Shown one piece after another: positions 9,703 through 17,823 of a stretch of DNA of 64,000 nucleotides. The position numbers and the translations under genes were made by a program. The notes below the pieces were generated by a model. The model was not told the DNA's origin. It worked only from the letters and a program-made list of their open reading frames with translations, and ran no database searches. Numbering within the stretch: the stretch's first letter is position 1; the number at the start of each line of letters is the position of its first letter. The stretch covers positions 124,001-188,000 of the forward strand of contig NZ_SBHO01000001.1 in NCBI RefSeq assembly GCF_006980705.1, given 5' to 3'. The DNA is from Tepidiphilus olei (lineage in GTDB: Bacteria; Pseudomonadota; Gammaproteobacteria; Burkholderiales; Rhodocyclaceae).

Positions 9703-10617
9703 TCAACCTTGGATCAGTTTGAGTTCGTAGCCGACGATGCCGGCTTCGAAGGTCTCCAGCGCGAGGGTGCGCTCGATCCGTTCGTTCGGGGGGAAGTAGG
9801 GTTTTTCGGCTCCCCATTCCGAGGGGAGGATGTGTCGACGCACGAGTACTCGGCCGGTCGCGTCTTTCAGGGTGAGTTCCAGGGTGGGCCAGGGCGTGGG
9901 ATGGGACGCCCGGTTTCGCAGCGTGAAGCCGAGGGTCCAGCGGCCCGGGGCTGATTCGCGGATCAGTTCCGAGTGTTCGATGACGAGTGTTCGAGTGTCG
10001 AGGGGGGGGGTGACGGTGCACCCCAGTTCTTGGCAGACGCGCTCCCAGTAGGCGAAGGTCAGGGGAAAGCGTTGGATCCATTCTTGGCGCCAGAGGTAGG
10101 CAACCTGCCCTAGTGCCAAGAGCAGGAGCAGGAGCGTGGCGAACACGGCAAGGGGGGAGACGTGCCGTGATTCTCGTTCGAAGGGGAAGGTGGTGGGCAC
10201 GAGTGGCGGTTCGCGCAGGAGGGGCTCGTCCGAAAACGTGTGATCTTCCCGCGTTGCCCTTGCGGCATCGTTGGCCTTGGGGGTGATTTCGTCACGCGAC
10301 TGTTGGGGCGCCGAAGGCTGCCCGAGCGCCGGCTCCGCCCTCGTGGGGCTGAACACGGTCGGCCGATCGAGTTCGGGCAGAGAGAGGTCGGGTGTGGGGG
10401 GCGCCGGGGTATGTAGCAAGCGATCGAAATCGAGCCGCTGAGAGGATCCTTCCGCAGCAGAGGCCGCATCGGGCACGTCGAGCGCGTGCTTCTTGGTGTC
10501 GAAGGGTTCGAAACAGTGACCGCAGCGCGCCCAGCCTTGGGCTCGTTCGAGCTTGGCCGGATCGATCCGGAAGACCGTTCGGCAGTGGGGGCAGCGGACA
10601 CGGAGGAGGGACGTCAT
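9703..10617 (-). CDS. DUF3426 zinc-ribbon membrane protein
   Basis: A 304-residue protein of unknown function found after prmA in many Betaproteobacteria. The N-terminus is a zinc ribbon of the MJ0042 type, CPHCRTVFRIDPAKLERAQG followed by ARCGHC, giving four Cys ligands within residues 8-35. A low-complexity, Pro/charged linker (about 45-160) leads to a single membrane segment (about 165-190, LAVFATLLLLLLALGQVAYLW) and a C-terminal DUF3426 beta-sandwich of roughly 110 residues that would lie in the periplasm. The ATG overlaps the prmA stop in an ATGA, so it is translationally coupled to prmA. A regulatory or envelope role is only inferred from topology. Confidence 0.85.
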   Translation of the reverse strand: MTSLLRVRCPHCRTVFRIDPAKLERAQGWARCGHCFEPFDTKKHALDVPDAASAAEGSSQRLDFDRLLHTPAPPTPDLSLPELDRPTVFSPTRAEPALGQPSAPQQSRDEITPKANDAARATREDHTFSDEPLLREPPLVPTTFPFERESRHVSPLAVFATLLLLLLALGQVAYLWRQEWIQRFPLTFAYWERVCQELGCTVTPPLDTRTLVIEHSELIRESAPGRWTLGFTLRNRASHPTPWPTLELTLKDATGRVLVRRHILPSEWGAEKPYFPPNERIERTLALETFEAGIVGYELKLIQG

Positions 10618-11531
10618 ACGGGACGGATGCCTTCGAGACGGATCCAGCCTTCGTCTTCGTCGCCCAGACTGAGGGCGATCCAGGGAGCGTAGGCGGACAC
10701 GACTTCCCGGGCCTGTTCCAGGAGGATGCCAGACAGGGCGAGTTCCCCGCCGGGGCGGACGGCCCGGGCGATGATCGGCGCAAGGACACACAGCGGTTTG
10801 GTGAGGATGTTGGCCACGACCCGGTCGAAGGGGCCGGGCGGCAGATCACGCGCGTGGTACAACTCCAGCGCAACGCCGTTGCGTTCGGCATTGTAGCGGG
10901 CGGCCTCGAGCGCCTTGTCGTCGATGTCGACGCCGACCACCCGCGCCGCGCCCAGTTTGGCCGCGGCGATGGCGAGGATGCCGGAGCCGCAGCCATAGTC
11001 GAGCACCGTGTCGCCCGGGCGCACGTGGTCGAGCAGCCAGCGCAGGCACAGGCGGGTGGTCGGGTGGGAGCCGGTGCCGAAAGCGAGCCCGGGGTCGAGG
11101 GTGAGGGTGATGGCCGAGGGATCGGGCGGTTCGTGCCAAGAGGGAACGATCCACAGCCGCCCGTCGATGGAGATGGGATCGAATTGGCTCTGGGTGAGCC
11201 GTACCCAGTCGGCGTCGGCGAGCAATTCCACCTGGGGGTCGGGTAGCTCGGAGAGCCCGATGCCGATGCTGCGTGCGGCGGCGGCGAGGCCGGCGCGCCA
11301 GTCGGTGTCGATCTCGAAGAGCGCGAGTATCACCGAGCGATCCCACAGCCGTTCGGGGTGGAGCCCCGGTTCGCCGAACTGCGGGCGTTCCTCTGGCGTG
11401 CCGGCGTCCGCGTCTTCGATCCCGACCGAGATCGCTCCATGGGTGAGCAAGGCTTCCGAGAGCCGCTCGGCGAGCTCGGCGGGGGCGACGAGCCGGAGGT
11501 TACACCAGCGTGGCCGCTCCTGAGGGGTCAT
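10614..11531 (-). CDS. prmA: ribosomal protein L11 methyltransferase
   Basis: PrmA trimethylates several amino groups of ribosomal protein L11 using S-adenosylmethionine. The 305-residue length matches the family (E. coli 293). An N-terminal L11-recognition domain (about 1-100) precedes the Rossmann methyltransferase domain with motif [21 protein letters not shown], the acidic [21 protein letters not shown], and the substrate motif NILTKPL. The [12 protein letters not shown] segment before motif I is diagnostic of PrmA. The start MTPQERPRW is selected because its ATG forms an ATGA overlap with the accC stop; a 13-codon upstream extension exists but runs into accC. Part of the aroQ-accB-accC-prmA minus-strand operon. 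Confidence 0.96.
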   Translation of the reverse strand: MTPQERPRWCNLRLVAPAELAERLSEALLTHGAISVGIEDADAGTPEERPQFGEPGLHPERLWDRSVILALFEIDTDWRAGLAAAARSIGIGLSELPDPQVELLADADWVRLTQSQFDPISIDGRLWIVPSWHEPPDPSAITLTLDPGLAFGTGSHPTTRLCLRWLLDHVRPGDTVLDYGCGSGILAIAAAKLGAARVVGVDIDDKALEAARYNAERNGVALELYHARDLPPGPFDRVVANILTKPLCVLAPIIARAVRPGGELALSGILLEQAREVVSAYAPWIALSLGDEDEGWIRLEGIRPV

Positions 11532-12907
11532 CGGCTGCGCTCCAGTGCCGTACGCCGCGCTTCGAGCCATTGCTCGAGGTAGTGGATGGAGAGGCCGCCT
11601 TCGTGGAAGGGGCCATCGTTCATCAGTTCGAAGTGCAGCGCGGCGTTGGTGTGGATGCCGTCGATGACCAGCTCCTGCAGGGCGCCGCGCATCTTGGCGA
11701 TGGCCGCTTCACGGGTGTCGGCGTGCGCAATCAGCTTGCCGATGAGGGAGTCGTAGTGCGACGGGACGCGATAGCCGGTATAGACGTGCGAATCGACCCG
11801 CACGCCCGGGCCGCCCGGTGGATGCCAGTGGGTGATGAGCCCGGGGCTGGGGGTGAATCTGTAGGGGTCTTCGGCGTTGATGCGGCATTCGATGGCGTGG
11901 CCGTGCAGGGTGATGTCTTTCTGGCGGAACCAGAGTTTTTCGCCGGCGGCCACCCGGATCTGCGCCTGCACCAGGTCGATGCCGGTGATCATCTCGGTGA
12001 CGGGGTGCTCGACCTGGATGCGGGTGTTCATCTCGATGAAGTAGAACTCGCCGTTCTCGTAAAGGAATTCGAAGGTGCCGGCTCCGCGGTAACCAATGCG
12101 TCGACAGGCTTCGACGCAGCGCTCGCCGAGGGTGGCGATCTTCTTGCGCTCGATCCCGGGCGCGGGCGCTTCTTCGAGGATTTTCTGGTGGCGGCGCTGC
12201 ATGGAGCAGTCGCGCTCGCCCAGCCAAACGGCGTGACCGTATTCGTCGGCGAGTACCTGAATCTCGATGTGGCGCGGGCGTTCGAGGTATTTCTCGAGAT
12301 AGACGGTGGGATTGCCGAAAGCTGCTTGCGCTTCGGTGCGCGTCATGGCCACGGCGTTGAGGAGCGCCGCTTCGGTGTGTACCACGCGCATGCCGCGTCC
12401 GCCGCCGCCGCCGGCCGCTTTGATGATGACGGGGTAACCGACGCGCCGTGCGAGCGCAAGGATGGTATCGGGGTCTTCCGGGAGCGCCCCATCGGAGCCG
12501 GGCACACAGGGCACGCCGGCTTCTTTCATCGCCGCCTTGGCGCTCACCTTGTCGCCCATGAGGCGGATGGTCTCGGGCCGGGGGCCGATGAAGACGAATC
12601 CGGAGGCTTCGACCCGTTGGGCGAAGTCGGCGTTCTCCGAGAGAAAACCGTAGCCAGGGTGGATCGCTTCGGCGTCGGTGACTTCGGCCGCGGCGATGAT
12701 GGCCGGAATGTTGAGATAGCTTTGGCTCGAGGAGGCCGGGCCGATGCAGACGGATTCGTCGGCGAGCAGCACGTTCTTGGCTTCGCGGTCGGCCTCGGAG
12801 TGCACGGCCACGGTGCGGATCCCTAGCTCGCGGCAGGCGCGCAGGATGCGCAGCGCGATCTCGCCACGGTTGGCGATCAGCACTTTCTTGAAAGGGGGGG
12901 CTTGCAT
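11528..12907 (-). CDS. accC: acetyl-CoA carboxylase, biotin carboxylase subunit
   Basis: AccC carboxylates the biotin on AccB using ATP and bicarbonate, the first half-reaction of malonyl-CoA formation for fatty acid synthesis. The 459-residue protein begins with [20 protein letters not shown] and contains the ATP-grasp region with the glycine-rich loop [14 protein letters not shown] (about 159-172), the [12 protein letters not shown] segment, [18 protein letters not shown], and the C-terminal biotin-carboxylase domain. All catalytic landmarks are present. accB ends 14 bases upstream on the same strand and prmA overlaps its stop by ATGA. The accBC pair with aroQ in front is the standard gammaproteobacterial/betaproteobacterial arrangement. 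Confidence 0.98.
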   Translation of the reverse strand: MQAPPFKKVLIANRGEIALRILRACRELGIRTVAVHSEADREAKNVLLADESVCIGPASSSQSYLNIPAIIAAAEVTDAEAIHPGYGFLSENADFAQRVEASGFVFIGPRPETIRLMGDKVSAKAAMKEAGVPCVPGSDGALPEDPDTILALARRVGYPVIIKAAGGGGGRGMRVVHTEAALLNAVAMTRTEAQAAFGNPTVYLEKYLERPRHIEIQVLADEYGHAVWLGERDCSMQRRHQKILEEAPAPGIERKKIATLGERCVEACRRIGYRGAGTFEFLYENGEFYFIEMNTRIQVEHPVTEMITGIDLVQAQIRVAAGEKLWFRQKDITLHGHAIECRINAEDPYRFTPSPGLITHWHPPGGPGVRVDSHVYTGYRVPSHYDSLIGKLIAHADTREAAIAKMRGALQELVIDGIHTNAALHFELMNDGPFHEGGLSIHYLEQWLEARRTALERSR

Positions 12908-12921
12908 CGGGGCGAGCTCCT

Positions 12922-13389
12922 TCAGGAGATCACGAAGAGCGGCTGACCATATTCGACGGGCTCACCGTTTTCCACCAGGATGGCGGTGACGGTCCCGGCT
13001 ACGTCGGATTCGATCTCGTTCATGAGTTTCATCGCTTCGATGATGCACAGCCGGTCGCCCGGCTTGACCTTGCTGCCCACCTCGACGAAGGGTGCCGCGG
13101 TAGGAGAGGGGGCGCGGTAGAAAGTTCCGACCATGGGGGATTTGACGATGTGCCCCGCGGGGAGTGTCGATTCGGCAGAAGGGGCCGGCTCGGTGGGGGC
13201 GGCGACGGCCTGCGGGGCCACTGGTACAGGGGAGGCGACGACCGTAGGGCCGGCAGGCGCGGGCATGGTGAAATTGGTGGGCGGATGCTTGGCGATGCGT
13301 ACCTTTTCTTCGCCTTCGGTGATTTCGAGTTCGGCAATGCCCGATTCTTGTACGAGGTCGATGAGTTTCTTGATTTTGCGCAGGTCCAT
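12922..13389 (-). CDS. accB: acetyl-CoA carboxylase biotin carboxyl carrier protein
   Basis: AccB carries the biotin that shuttles CO2 between AccC and the AccAD carboxyltransferase. At 155 residues it matches E. coli (156). The N-terminal [23 protein letters not shown] region is the family's conserved start, and the Pro/Ala-rich linker (about 35-80) is followed by the biotinyl domain. The biotinylation motif EAMKLMNE is intact with Lys121. A thumb-like [10 protein letters not shown] segment, typical of BCCP of acetyl-CoA carboxylase rather than of other biotin enzymes, is present at 87-96. The upstream in-frame extension of 11 codons is rejected because the ATG at 13387-13389 matches the family start. 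29 bases separate it from aroQ. Confidence 0.97.
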   Translation of the reverse strand: MDLRKIKKLIDLVQESGIAELEITEGEEKVRIAKHPPTNFTMPAPAGPTVVASPVPVAPQAVAAPTEPAPSAESTLPAGHIVKSPMVGTFYRAPSPTAAPFVEVGSKVKPGDRLCIIEAMKLMNEIESDVAGTVTAILVENGEPVEYGQPLFVIS

Positions 13390-13418
13390 GGAGTTTCCGC
13401 GTCGAAGAGGTTGAGGGA

Positions 13419-13907
13419 TCAATTGGAGGGGATCAAGGCACGCAGGGCGTATTCGAGCGCCGCTTCGTAACCGTACGCGCCCAGGCCGCAGATGACGCCA
13501 ACGGCCCGATCGGAAAGGTAGGAGTGGTGTCTGAAGGGTTCCCGTGCGTGGATGTTGGAGAGGTGCACTTCGATGAATGGAATGCTCACGGCGGCGAGCG
13601 CATCGCGTAGCGCCACACTGGTGTGGGTGTAGGCGCCGGGGTTGATGAGGATGAAGTCTACGCCTTCTTCCATGGCCGCCTGGATGCGATCGACGAGCTC
13701 GCCTTCGTGGTTGCTCTGGAAGGATTCGAGACGGACGCCGGCGGCTTGCGCCCGCGCTTCGAGCCGAGCGTGGATGTCGGAGAGCGTGGTGCGCCCATAG
13801 ATTTCGGGCTCGCGCACGCCGAGCAGGTTGAGATTGGGGCCGTGAAGCACCAGGATGCGCAAAGCAGCGGGTTCACCGGCGTTGGCGGTGTGAGCGGCGT
13901 CGTCCAT
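13419..13907 (-). CDS. aroQ: type II 3-dehydroquinate dehydratase
   Basis: AroQ converts 3-dehydroquinate to 3-dehydroshikimate in the shikimate pathway as a small dodecameric enzyme. Signature segments are all visible: [18 protein letters not shown] with the catalytic Tyr and Arg, [31 protein letters not shown], and [11 protein letters not shown] followed by RHHSY with the catalytic His. The chosen ATG (162 residues) leaves a 17-residue N-terminal extension before the conserved ILVLHGPN; a longer frame exists but is unlikely. First of the aroQ-accB-accC-prmA genes; the 85-base gap behind it from the glycine-zipper gene may hold the operon promoter. Confidence 0.97.
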   Translation of the reverse strand: MDDAAHTANAGEPAALRILVLHGPNLNLLGVREPEIYGRTTLSDIHARLEARAQAAGVRLESFQSNHEGELVDRIQAAMEEGVDFILINPGAYTHTSVALRDALAAVSIPFIEVHLSNIHAREPFRHHSYLSDRAVGVICGLGAYGYEAALEYALRALIPSN

Positions 13908-13992
13908 CGTGCCTGTCCTGGTTTTCGTGGTCGAAACCCGAAGTTTGCCGCAAATCGACGGCAAAATCTACCAGTAGGCACGAATGGGAAGA

Positions 13993-14397
13993 TCAATCGG
14001 GGACGAGTGCGCCGTTGATGATGCGTACCCGCTGACCTTTGCTCACGCTGGGCGGCGTCTCGGTGCGCACCGAGCGATATGTCCCGTCGTCCATGCGCAC
14101 GACGACTTCGTATTCTTCATCGGCACGGAGACGGCGTTCGATCTCGCGACCCGCGAGGGCTCCACCGACCACGCCGACGACGGTGGCGGCGGTCTTGCCG
14201 GAACCAGAGCCGATTTGGCTGCCGAGTAGGCCGCCAGCCACTCCGCCACCGATTGCGCCGAGCACTCCGGGGGAGTCCCGTTTGATGATGTGGATGGAGT
14301 CGACCACGCCGCACTCGGAGCAGACGGGCTGGGCATGCACCCAAGGGGTGAGCATGAGCAGGACCAGTGTGGTGAGCAGGGTGCGCAAGATTTTCAT
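13993..14397 (-). CDS. exported glycine-zipper protein
   Basis: A 134-residue exported protein. The N-terminus MKILRTLLTTLVLLMLTPWVHA is a classic signal peptide with an Ala-X-Ala-like cleavage site near residue 22; there is no lipobox. The mature protein starts with a Cys-X2-Cys pair (Cys26, Cys29) and a VVDSIHIIK strand, then a glycine-zipper hairpin (GAIGGGVAGGLLGSQIG and VVGVVGGALAG, about 46-82), and ends in a beta region VVVRMDDGTYRSVR that resembles the end of the lipoprotein at 9088-9546. GGAGC lies just ahead of the ATG. It is probably a periplasmic or outer-membrane-associated 2TM glycine-zipper protein; function unknown. Confidence 0.82.
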   Translation of the reverse strand: MKILRTLLTTLVLLMLTPWVHAQPVCSECGVVDSIHIIKRDSPGVLGAIGGGVAGGLLGSQIGSGSGKTAATVVGVVGGALAGREIERRLRADEEYEVVVRMDDGTYRSVRTETPPSVSKGQRVRIINGALVPD

Positions 14398-14480
14398 GAT
14401 TTTGCTCCGATCAGGGAAAGATCGATTTTCATCTTAGCACCGATCGCGGGCGAATGCGTTGGCAGGAGGCGACTCGTGGA

Positions 14481-15038
14481 CTACTGCGCGGTGCGGCTCC
14501 AGCGCTCGAGCGTGGCGTGGGTCACGGGGCCGACATGGGAGGCGATTCTTTCGTTCCGGGGGCCGATCACGAGGGTGAAAGGCAGGGCGCGGTGGGGGTT
14601 GCCGAGTTCCGCAGTGAGATCGAGGAGCGTCGGTGGGGCGAGCAGTATGGGGTAGGGCAGCGGGGTGTGGGCGAGAAAGCGTCGGAGGGCGGTTTCTTCG
14701 TCGAGGGCGACGCCCAGGAACTGGATTTCAGGCCAGGTGCGGCTGGCAGCGGCGAGCAGCGGCAGCTCGGTACGGCAGGGGGGGCACCAGGTGGCCCAGA
14801 AATTGATCACGCGCACGCCTTCTGGCCAGTGTTCGGCGATACGTCGGGGCGGCCCTTCGGGGTCTCGCAATTCGGTCTGAAGCAGGCGCGTGAGCGCGGC
14901 GTCTGCCGCCGGGTTGCTCCGGGGTCGAGTGAGCCACCAGAGCGTTCCGCCCAGACCCAGCGCCGCCACCGCGGCGAGCATGCCTCGGCGCCAGCGGGAG
15001 GGAGAGGGTTCGTCGTCCCTGGAACAGGGCATGGTCAT
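14481..15038 (-). CDS. TlpA-like thioredoxin-fold protein, membrane-anchored
   Basis: A 185-residue thiol-disulfide oxidoreductase of the TlpA/ResA class. An N-terminal membrane anchor (about 19-36) places the thioredoxin domain in the periplasm. The active site is WCPPC at residues 84-88 within VINFWATWCPPCRTELP, and the cis-Pro loop is ALPFTLVIGP near 163. Such proteins reduce or isomerise disulfides, often during cytochrome c maturation, but no ccm or ccs gene is nearby, so the partner is unknown. Its ATG overlaps the stop of the upstream unknown gene by ATGA, so the two are coupled. Confidence 0.88.
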   Translation of the reverse strand: MTMPCSRDDEPSPSRWRRGMLAAVAALGLGGTLWWLTRPRSNPAADAALTRLLQTELRDPEGPPRRIAEHWPEGVRVINFWATWCPPCRTELPLLAAASRTWPEIQFLGVALDEETALRRFLAHTPLPYPILLAPPTLLDLTAELGNPHRALPFTLVIGPRNERIASHVGPVTHATLERWSRTAQ

Positions 15039-15646
15039 GAAGCGGCAGGGGTGAGCGAGCCAGGAGGTTCGAGCAGGGCGAGCACGGCGGGTAGCCTCGC
15101 CCGGTGTTCGCTGCGCTTGAGGTTACGCTCGCTCGCCAGAGGCCATACGCGCAGGCTCACCGGGACGCCGTGCCAGTCGAACTCGAAGATCGTCTCGGGT
15201 TCTTTGGCGCCACCGGCGCGCGGGGTATGGACGTCGAAACGCAGCCAGGGGTGGTTGAGCAGGAAGATCTCGACCTCCTTGGCGCTCTCGGCGTAGAGGT
15301 CGATGTCGACGACCGACAACGGCCCGGCGGTGCCCTCGAGGACGTGGCCCACGAGGTAAGTGCTCCAGGGCTCGAGCCAGCGCATCACCTCCACGGCGGT
15401 CTGGCGCATGCGCTCGAGCCGCTCGGCGTCGTCCTCGTCCTGGTATTCGGCGGCGCGGCGCGCGAGCGCGGCTTCGATCGCTTCGTTGGTCGGCAGCATG
15501 GTGCGCGGCGACAACCCGAGCTGCTTGACGGCCTTGCGCTTGGCGAGCGCATAGTCGCGAATGCCTTCGTCGTAGATGAGCCGCGCGGCGAGCTCGGCGA
15601 TCTCTTCGCGGGCGTCGAGCGATTCGAAGGTACGATTGGTGGGCAT
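15035..15646 (-). CDS. conserved protein of unknown function upstream of tlpA-like gene
   Basis: I do not recognise a functional family. The 203-residue cytoplasmic protein has no signal or membrane segment. An N-terminal helical part (about 8-75) rich in Ala, Arg and Glu includes LIYDEGIRDYALAKRKAVKQ and is followed by LEPWSTYLVGHVLEGTAGPL and a mixed region VDIDLYAESAKEVEIFLL, whose Asp-X-Asp and overall pattern vaguely recall small nucleotidyltransferases; this is weak. It is divergent from mpl (75 bases between the starts) and coupled to the downstream thioredoxin gene by ATGA. The start ATG at 15644-15646 is used; the very long frame further upstream runs antisense through mpl and is not coding. 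Confidence 0.7.
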   Translation of the reverse strand: MPTNRTFESLDAREEIAELAARLIYDEGIRDYALAKRKAVKQLGLSPRTMLPTNEAIEAALARRAAEYQDEDDAERLERMRQTAVEVMRWLEPWSTYLVGHVLEGTAGPLSVVDIDLYAESAKEVEIFLLNHPWLRFDVHTPRAGGAKEPETIFEFDWHGVPVSLRVWPLASERNLKRSEHRARLPAVLALLEPPGSLTPAAS

Positions 15647-15721
15647 CGGGTGTTCCACGGGTTGTGCGGGATCGTGGGGCATTTTACCATCGACGTTTTT
15701 CCGAGCAGGATGAAACGAGCG

Positions 15722-17092
15722 ATGCGTATCCATGTGTTGGGGATCGGAGGCACCTTCATGGGCAGCCTCGCGCTTTTGGCGCGGCAGGCCGGGCACGAGG
15801 TCAGTGGCTGTGATGCGAACGTGTATCCGCCCATGTCCGAGCTGCTCGAGGCCGAGGGGATCGATTGGATCGAGGGATACGAGGCGGGGCAGGCGAATCT
15901 GCCCGTGGAGGTGTTCGTGGTGGGCAATGCCATCTCGCGGGGCAATCCTCTGCTCGAGGAGATCCTCGACCGGGGTCTGCCCTACGTCTCCGGGCCGCAG
16001 TGGCTGGCCGAGCAGATTTTGCCTGGGCGCTGGACGCTGGCGGTGGCAGGAACGCACGGCAAGACGACCACGAGTTCGATGCTCGCTTGGATCCTCGAGG
16101 CGAACGGGCTCGCGCCGGGTTTTCTCATCGGGGGAGTGCCGGGAAATTTCGCGCGTTCGTCGCAGCTGGGGGCGGGGCCGTTTTTCGTGATCGAGGCCGA
16201 CGAGTACGACACGGCCTTCTGCGACAAGCGGGCGAAGTTCGTGCACTATCGGCCGCGCACGGCGATTCTCAACAACCTGGAGTTCGATCACGCGGACATC
16301 TACCCCGATCTGGCGGCGATCGAGACGCAATTCCATCATCTGGTCCGCACGATGCCGCGCTCGGGGCGCATCGTGGCGCTCGCCGGCGAACCGGCACTCG
16401 AACGGGTGCTCGACCGCGGCTGCTGGTCGCAGGTGGAGCGCTTCGGCCCGACGCCGGGCGCGGAGGCGGAATGGACGGTGGCGGTCGCGGAAGACGGCGC
16501 TTCGGCCGAGTTTTTCTGCGAGGGGCGCCCGCTGGGCGGAATCACGCTGCCGGTACCGGGGCGGCACAACGCGCTCGATGCGCTCGCGGCGCTCGCCGCG
16601 GCGCGCCACGTCGGGGTGCGCCCGCAGGATGGGCTCGCGGCACTGGCCGAATTCCGCGGCGTGCGTCGGCGGCTGGAGCAGCGCGGGGTCGTGGCAGGCG
16701 TGGCGGTCTATGATGATTTCGCCCATCATCCCACGGCGATCCGCGAGACGATCGCCGCGCTGCGTCCGCGCGTGTCGGGGCGTTTGCTCGCGGTGTTCGA
16801 GCCGCGCTCGAACACGATGAAACTGGGCGTGATGCGCGCGGCTTTGCCCGAGGCGCTCGCCGGCGCGGATCTCGTGCACTGCTACGCCAAAGGGTTGAGC
16901 TGGGACGCCCGCGAGACCCTGGCGCCACTCGGCGAACGGGTGACGGTGGGTGAGGAGATCGAGGCGTTCGTGGCCGGGATCGTGGCGCAGGCGCGCCCGG
17001 GCGATGCCATCCTCGTGATGAGCAACGGTGGATTCGAGGGCATCCACGAGCGGCTGCTCACGGCGCTCGCCGCGCGCGAGGGAGCATCATGA
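15722..17092 (+). CDS. mpl: UDP-N-acetylmuramate:L-alanyl-gamma-D-glutamyl-meso-diaminopimelate ligase
   Basis: Mpl reattaches the recycled tripeptide L-Ala-gamma-D-Glu-mDAP to UDP-MurNAc, saving the three-step Mur ligase route during murein recycling. The protein (456 residues; E. coli 457) begins MRIHVLGIGGTFMGSLALLA and has the Mur ligase P-loop [11 protein letters not shown] at about 109-119, then EADEYDTAFCDKRAKFVHY, the NNLEFDHADIY motif, PGRHNALDALAA, and the C-terminal substrate domain with DDFAHHPTAIRETIAAL and FEPRSNTMK. It differs from MurC by the EADEYDTAF sequence. An ATG 12 bases upstream is an alternative start. Its stop overlaps the glycosylase start by ATGA. Confidence 0.96.
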   Translation: MRIHVLGIGGTFMGSLALLARQAGHEVSGCDANVYPPMSELLEAEGIDWIEGYEAGQANLPVEVFVVGNAISRGNPLLEEILDRGLPYVSGPQWLAEQILPGRWTLAVAGTHGKTTTSSMLAWILEANGLAPGFLIGGVPGNFARSSQLGAGPFFVIEADEYDTAFCDKRAKFVHYRPRTAILNNLEFDHADIYPDLAAIETQFHHLVRTMPRSGRIVALAGEPALERVLDRGCWSQVERFGPTPGAEAEWTVAVAEDGASAEFFCEGRPLGGITLPVPGRHNALDALAALAAARHVGVRPQDGLAALAEFRGVRRRLEQRGVVAGVAVYDDFAHHPTAIRETIAALRPRVSGRLLAVFEPRSNTMKLGVMRAALPEALAGADLVHCYAKGLSWDARETLAPLGERVTVGEEIEAFVAGIVAQARPGDAILVMSNGGFEGIHERLLTALAAREGAS

Positions 17093-17721
17093 GCGAAGAG
17101 GCGATGGTCCCTGCATGGTGGGAAGAATCCTGCGCGGCGCTCGTGACCCTTGATGATCGGCTCGAGCCTTTGATCCTGCAGGCGAGGCCGCCGGCCGTGA
17201 CGCCCTCGGGCGACGCGTTCGCCACGCTCGCCCGGGCGATCGTCGGGCAGCAGCTGTCGGTGAAAGCAGCGCGTCGGGTATGGGAACGATTGGAGGAGGG
17301 TTTGGGATCGGTCTCGCCGCAGACCGTGCTCCAGGCGGGGGCGGCGCGCCTGCGTGAAGCGGGTCTATCCGGCGCCAAGGCGTCCTGGCTCGTCGACCTG
17401 GCGGAGCATTTTGCCGTCGGGCGGCTCGATCCCCGGTGCTGGCAGGAGATGGACGACGAGGCGATCGTGCGCACACTGATCGCCGTGCGCGGGATAGGGC
17501 GGTGGACGGCGGAGATGTTCCTCATTTTCCACTTGTGGCGGCCGGACGTGTGGCCCATCGATGACCTGGGGCTGCGCCGGGCGCTCGTGCGCCATGCGGG
17601 TCTGCCGGAGAAATCTCCGCGGCGGGTGTGGCTCGAAGCCGGCGAGCGCTGGCGCCCATGGCGAACGGCGGCGACGTGGATCCTCTGGCGCAGCCTGGAG
17701 GCGTCGCCGGTGATCTATTGA
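17089..17721 (+). CDS. AlkA-type DNA-3-methyladenine glycosylase II (short form)
   Basis: A 210-residue HhH-GPD superfamily base-excision glycosylase that removes alkylated bases such as 3-methyladenine. The AlkA-like core is complete: IVGQQLSVKAARRVWERL (about 51-68), the helix-hairpin-helix VRGIGRWTAEMFLIF (about 133-147), and the catalytic-Asp region WPIDDLGLRRAL (Asp158/159), followed by ERWRPWRTAATWILWR. It lacks the N-terminal beta domain of E. coli AlkA, as do many bacterial short forms. It starts in an ATGA overlap with mpl, so it is translated from the mpl message, though nothing links the two activities. Exact lesion preference is unknown. Confidence 0.92.
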   Translation: MSEEAMVPAWWEESCAALVTLDDRLEPLILQARPPAVTPSGDAFATLARAIVGQQLSVKAARRVWERLEEGLGSVSPQTVLQAGAARLREAGLSGAKASWLVDLAEHFAVGRLDPRCWQEMDDEAIVRTLIAVRGIGRWTAEMFLIFHLWRPDVWPIDDLGLRRALVRHAGLPEKSPRRVWLEAGERWRPWRTAATWILWRSLEASPVIY

Positions 17722-17823
17722 ACCTTGATCAGCTGTTCGACAGCAATTCTTAACACTTTATTTTCTCAAGTTTTTTCTCCTGCCGCCGTAAACACTCCGG
17801 TCCAGATCGACGGTAGGGAATCC

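Noticed and set aside
15035-17047. 670-residue minus-strand open frame covering mpl
   Set aside because: Only its end (15035-15646) is a believable gene; the rest is antisense to the well-conserved mpl and rich in Arg/His/Pro as expected from a high-GC shadow frame.
17725-17753. Promoter (TTGATC and TCTTAA) before the calcium-loop protein
   Set aside because: Spacing is right but the -10 matches consensus at only about half of its positions.
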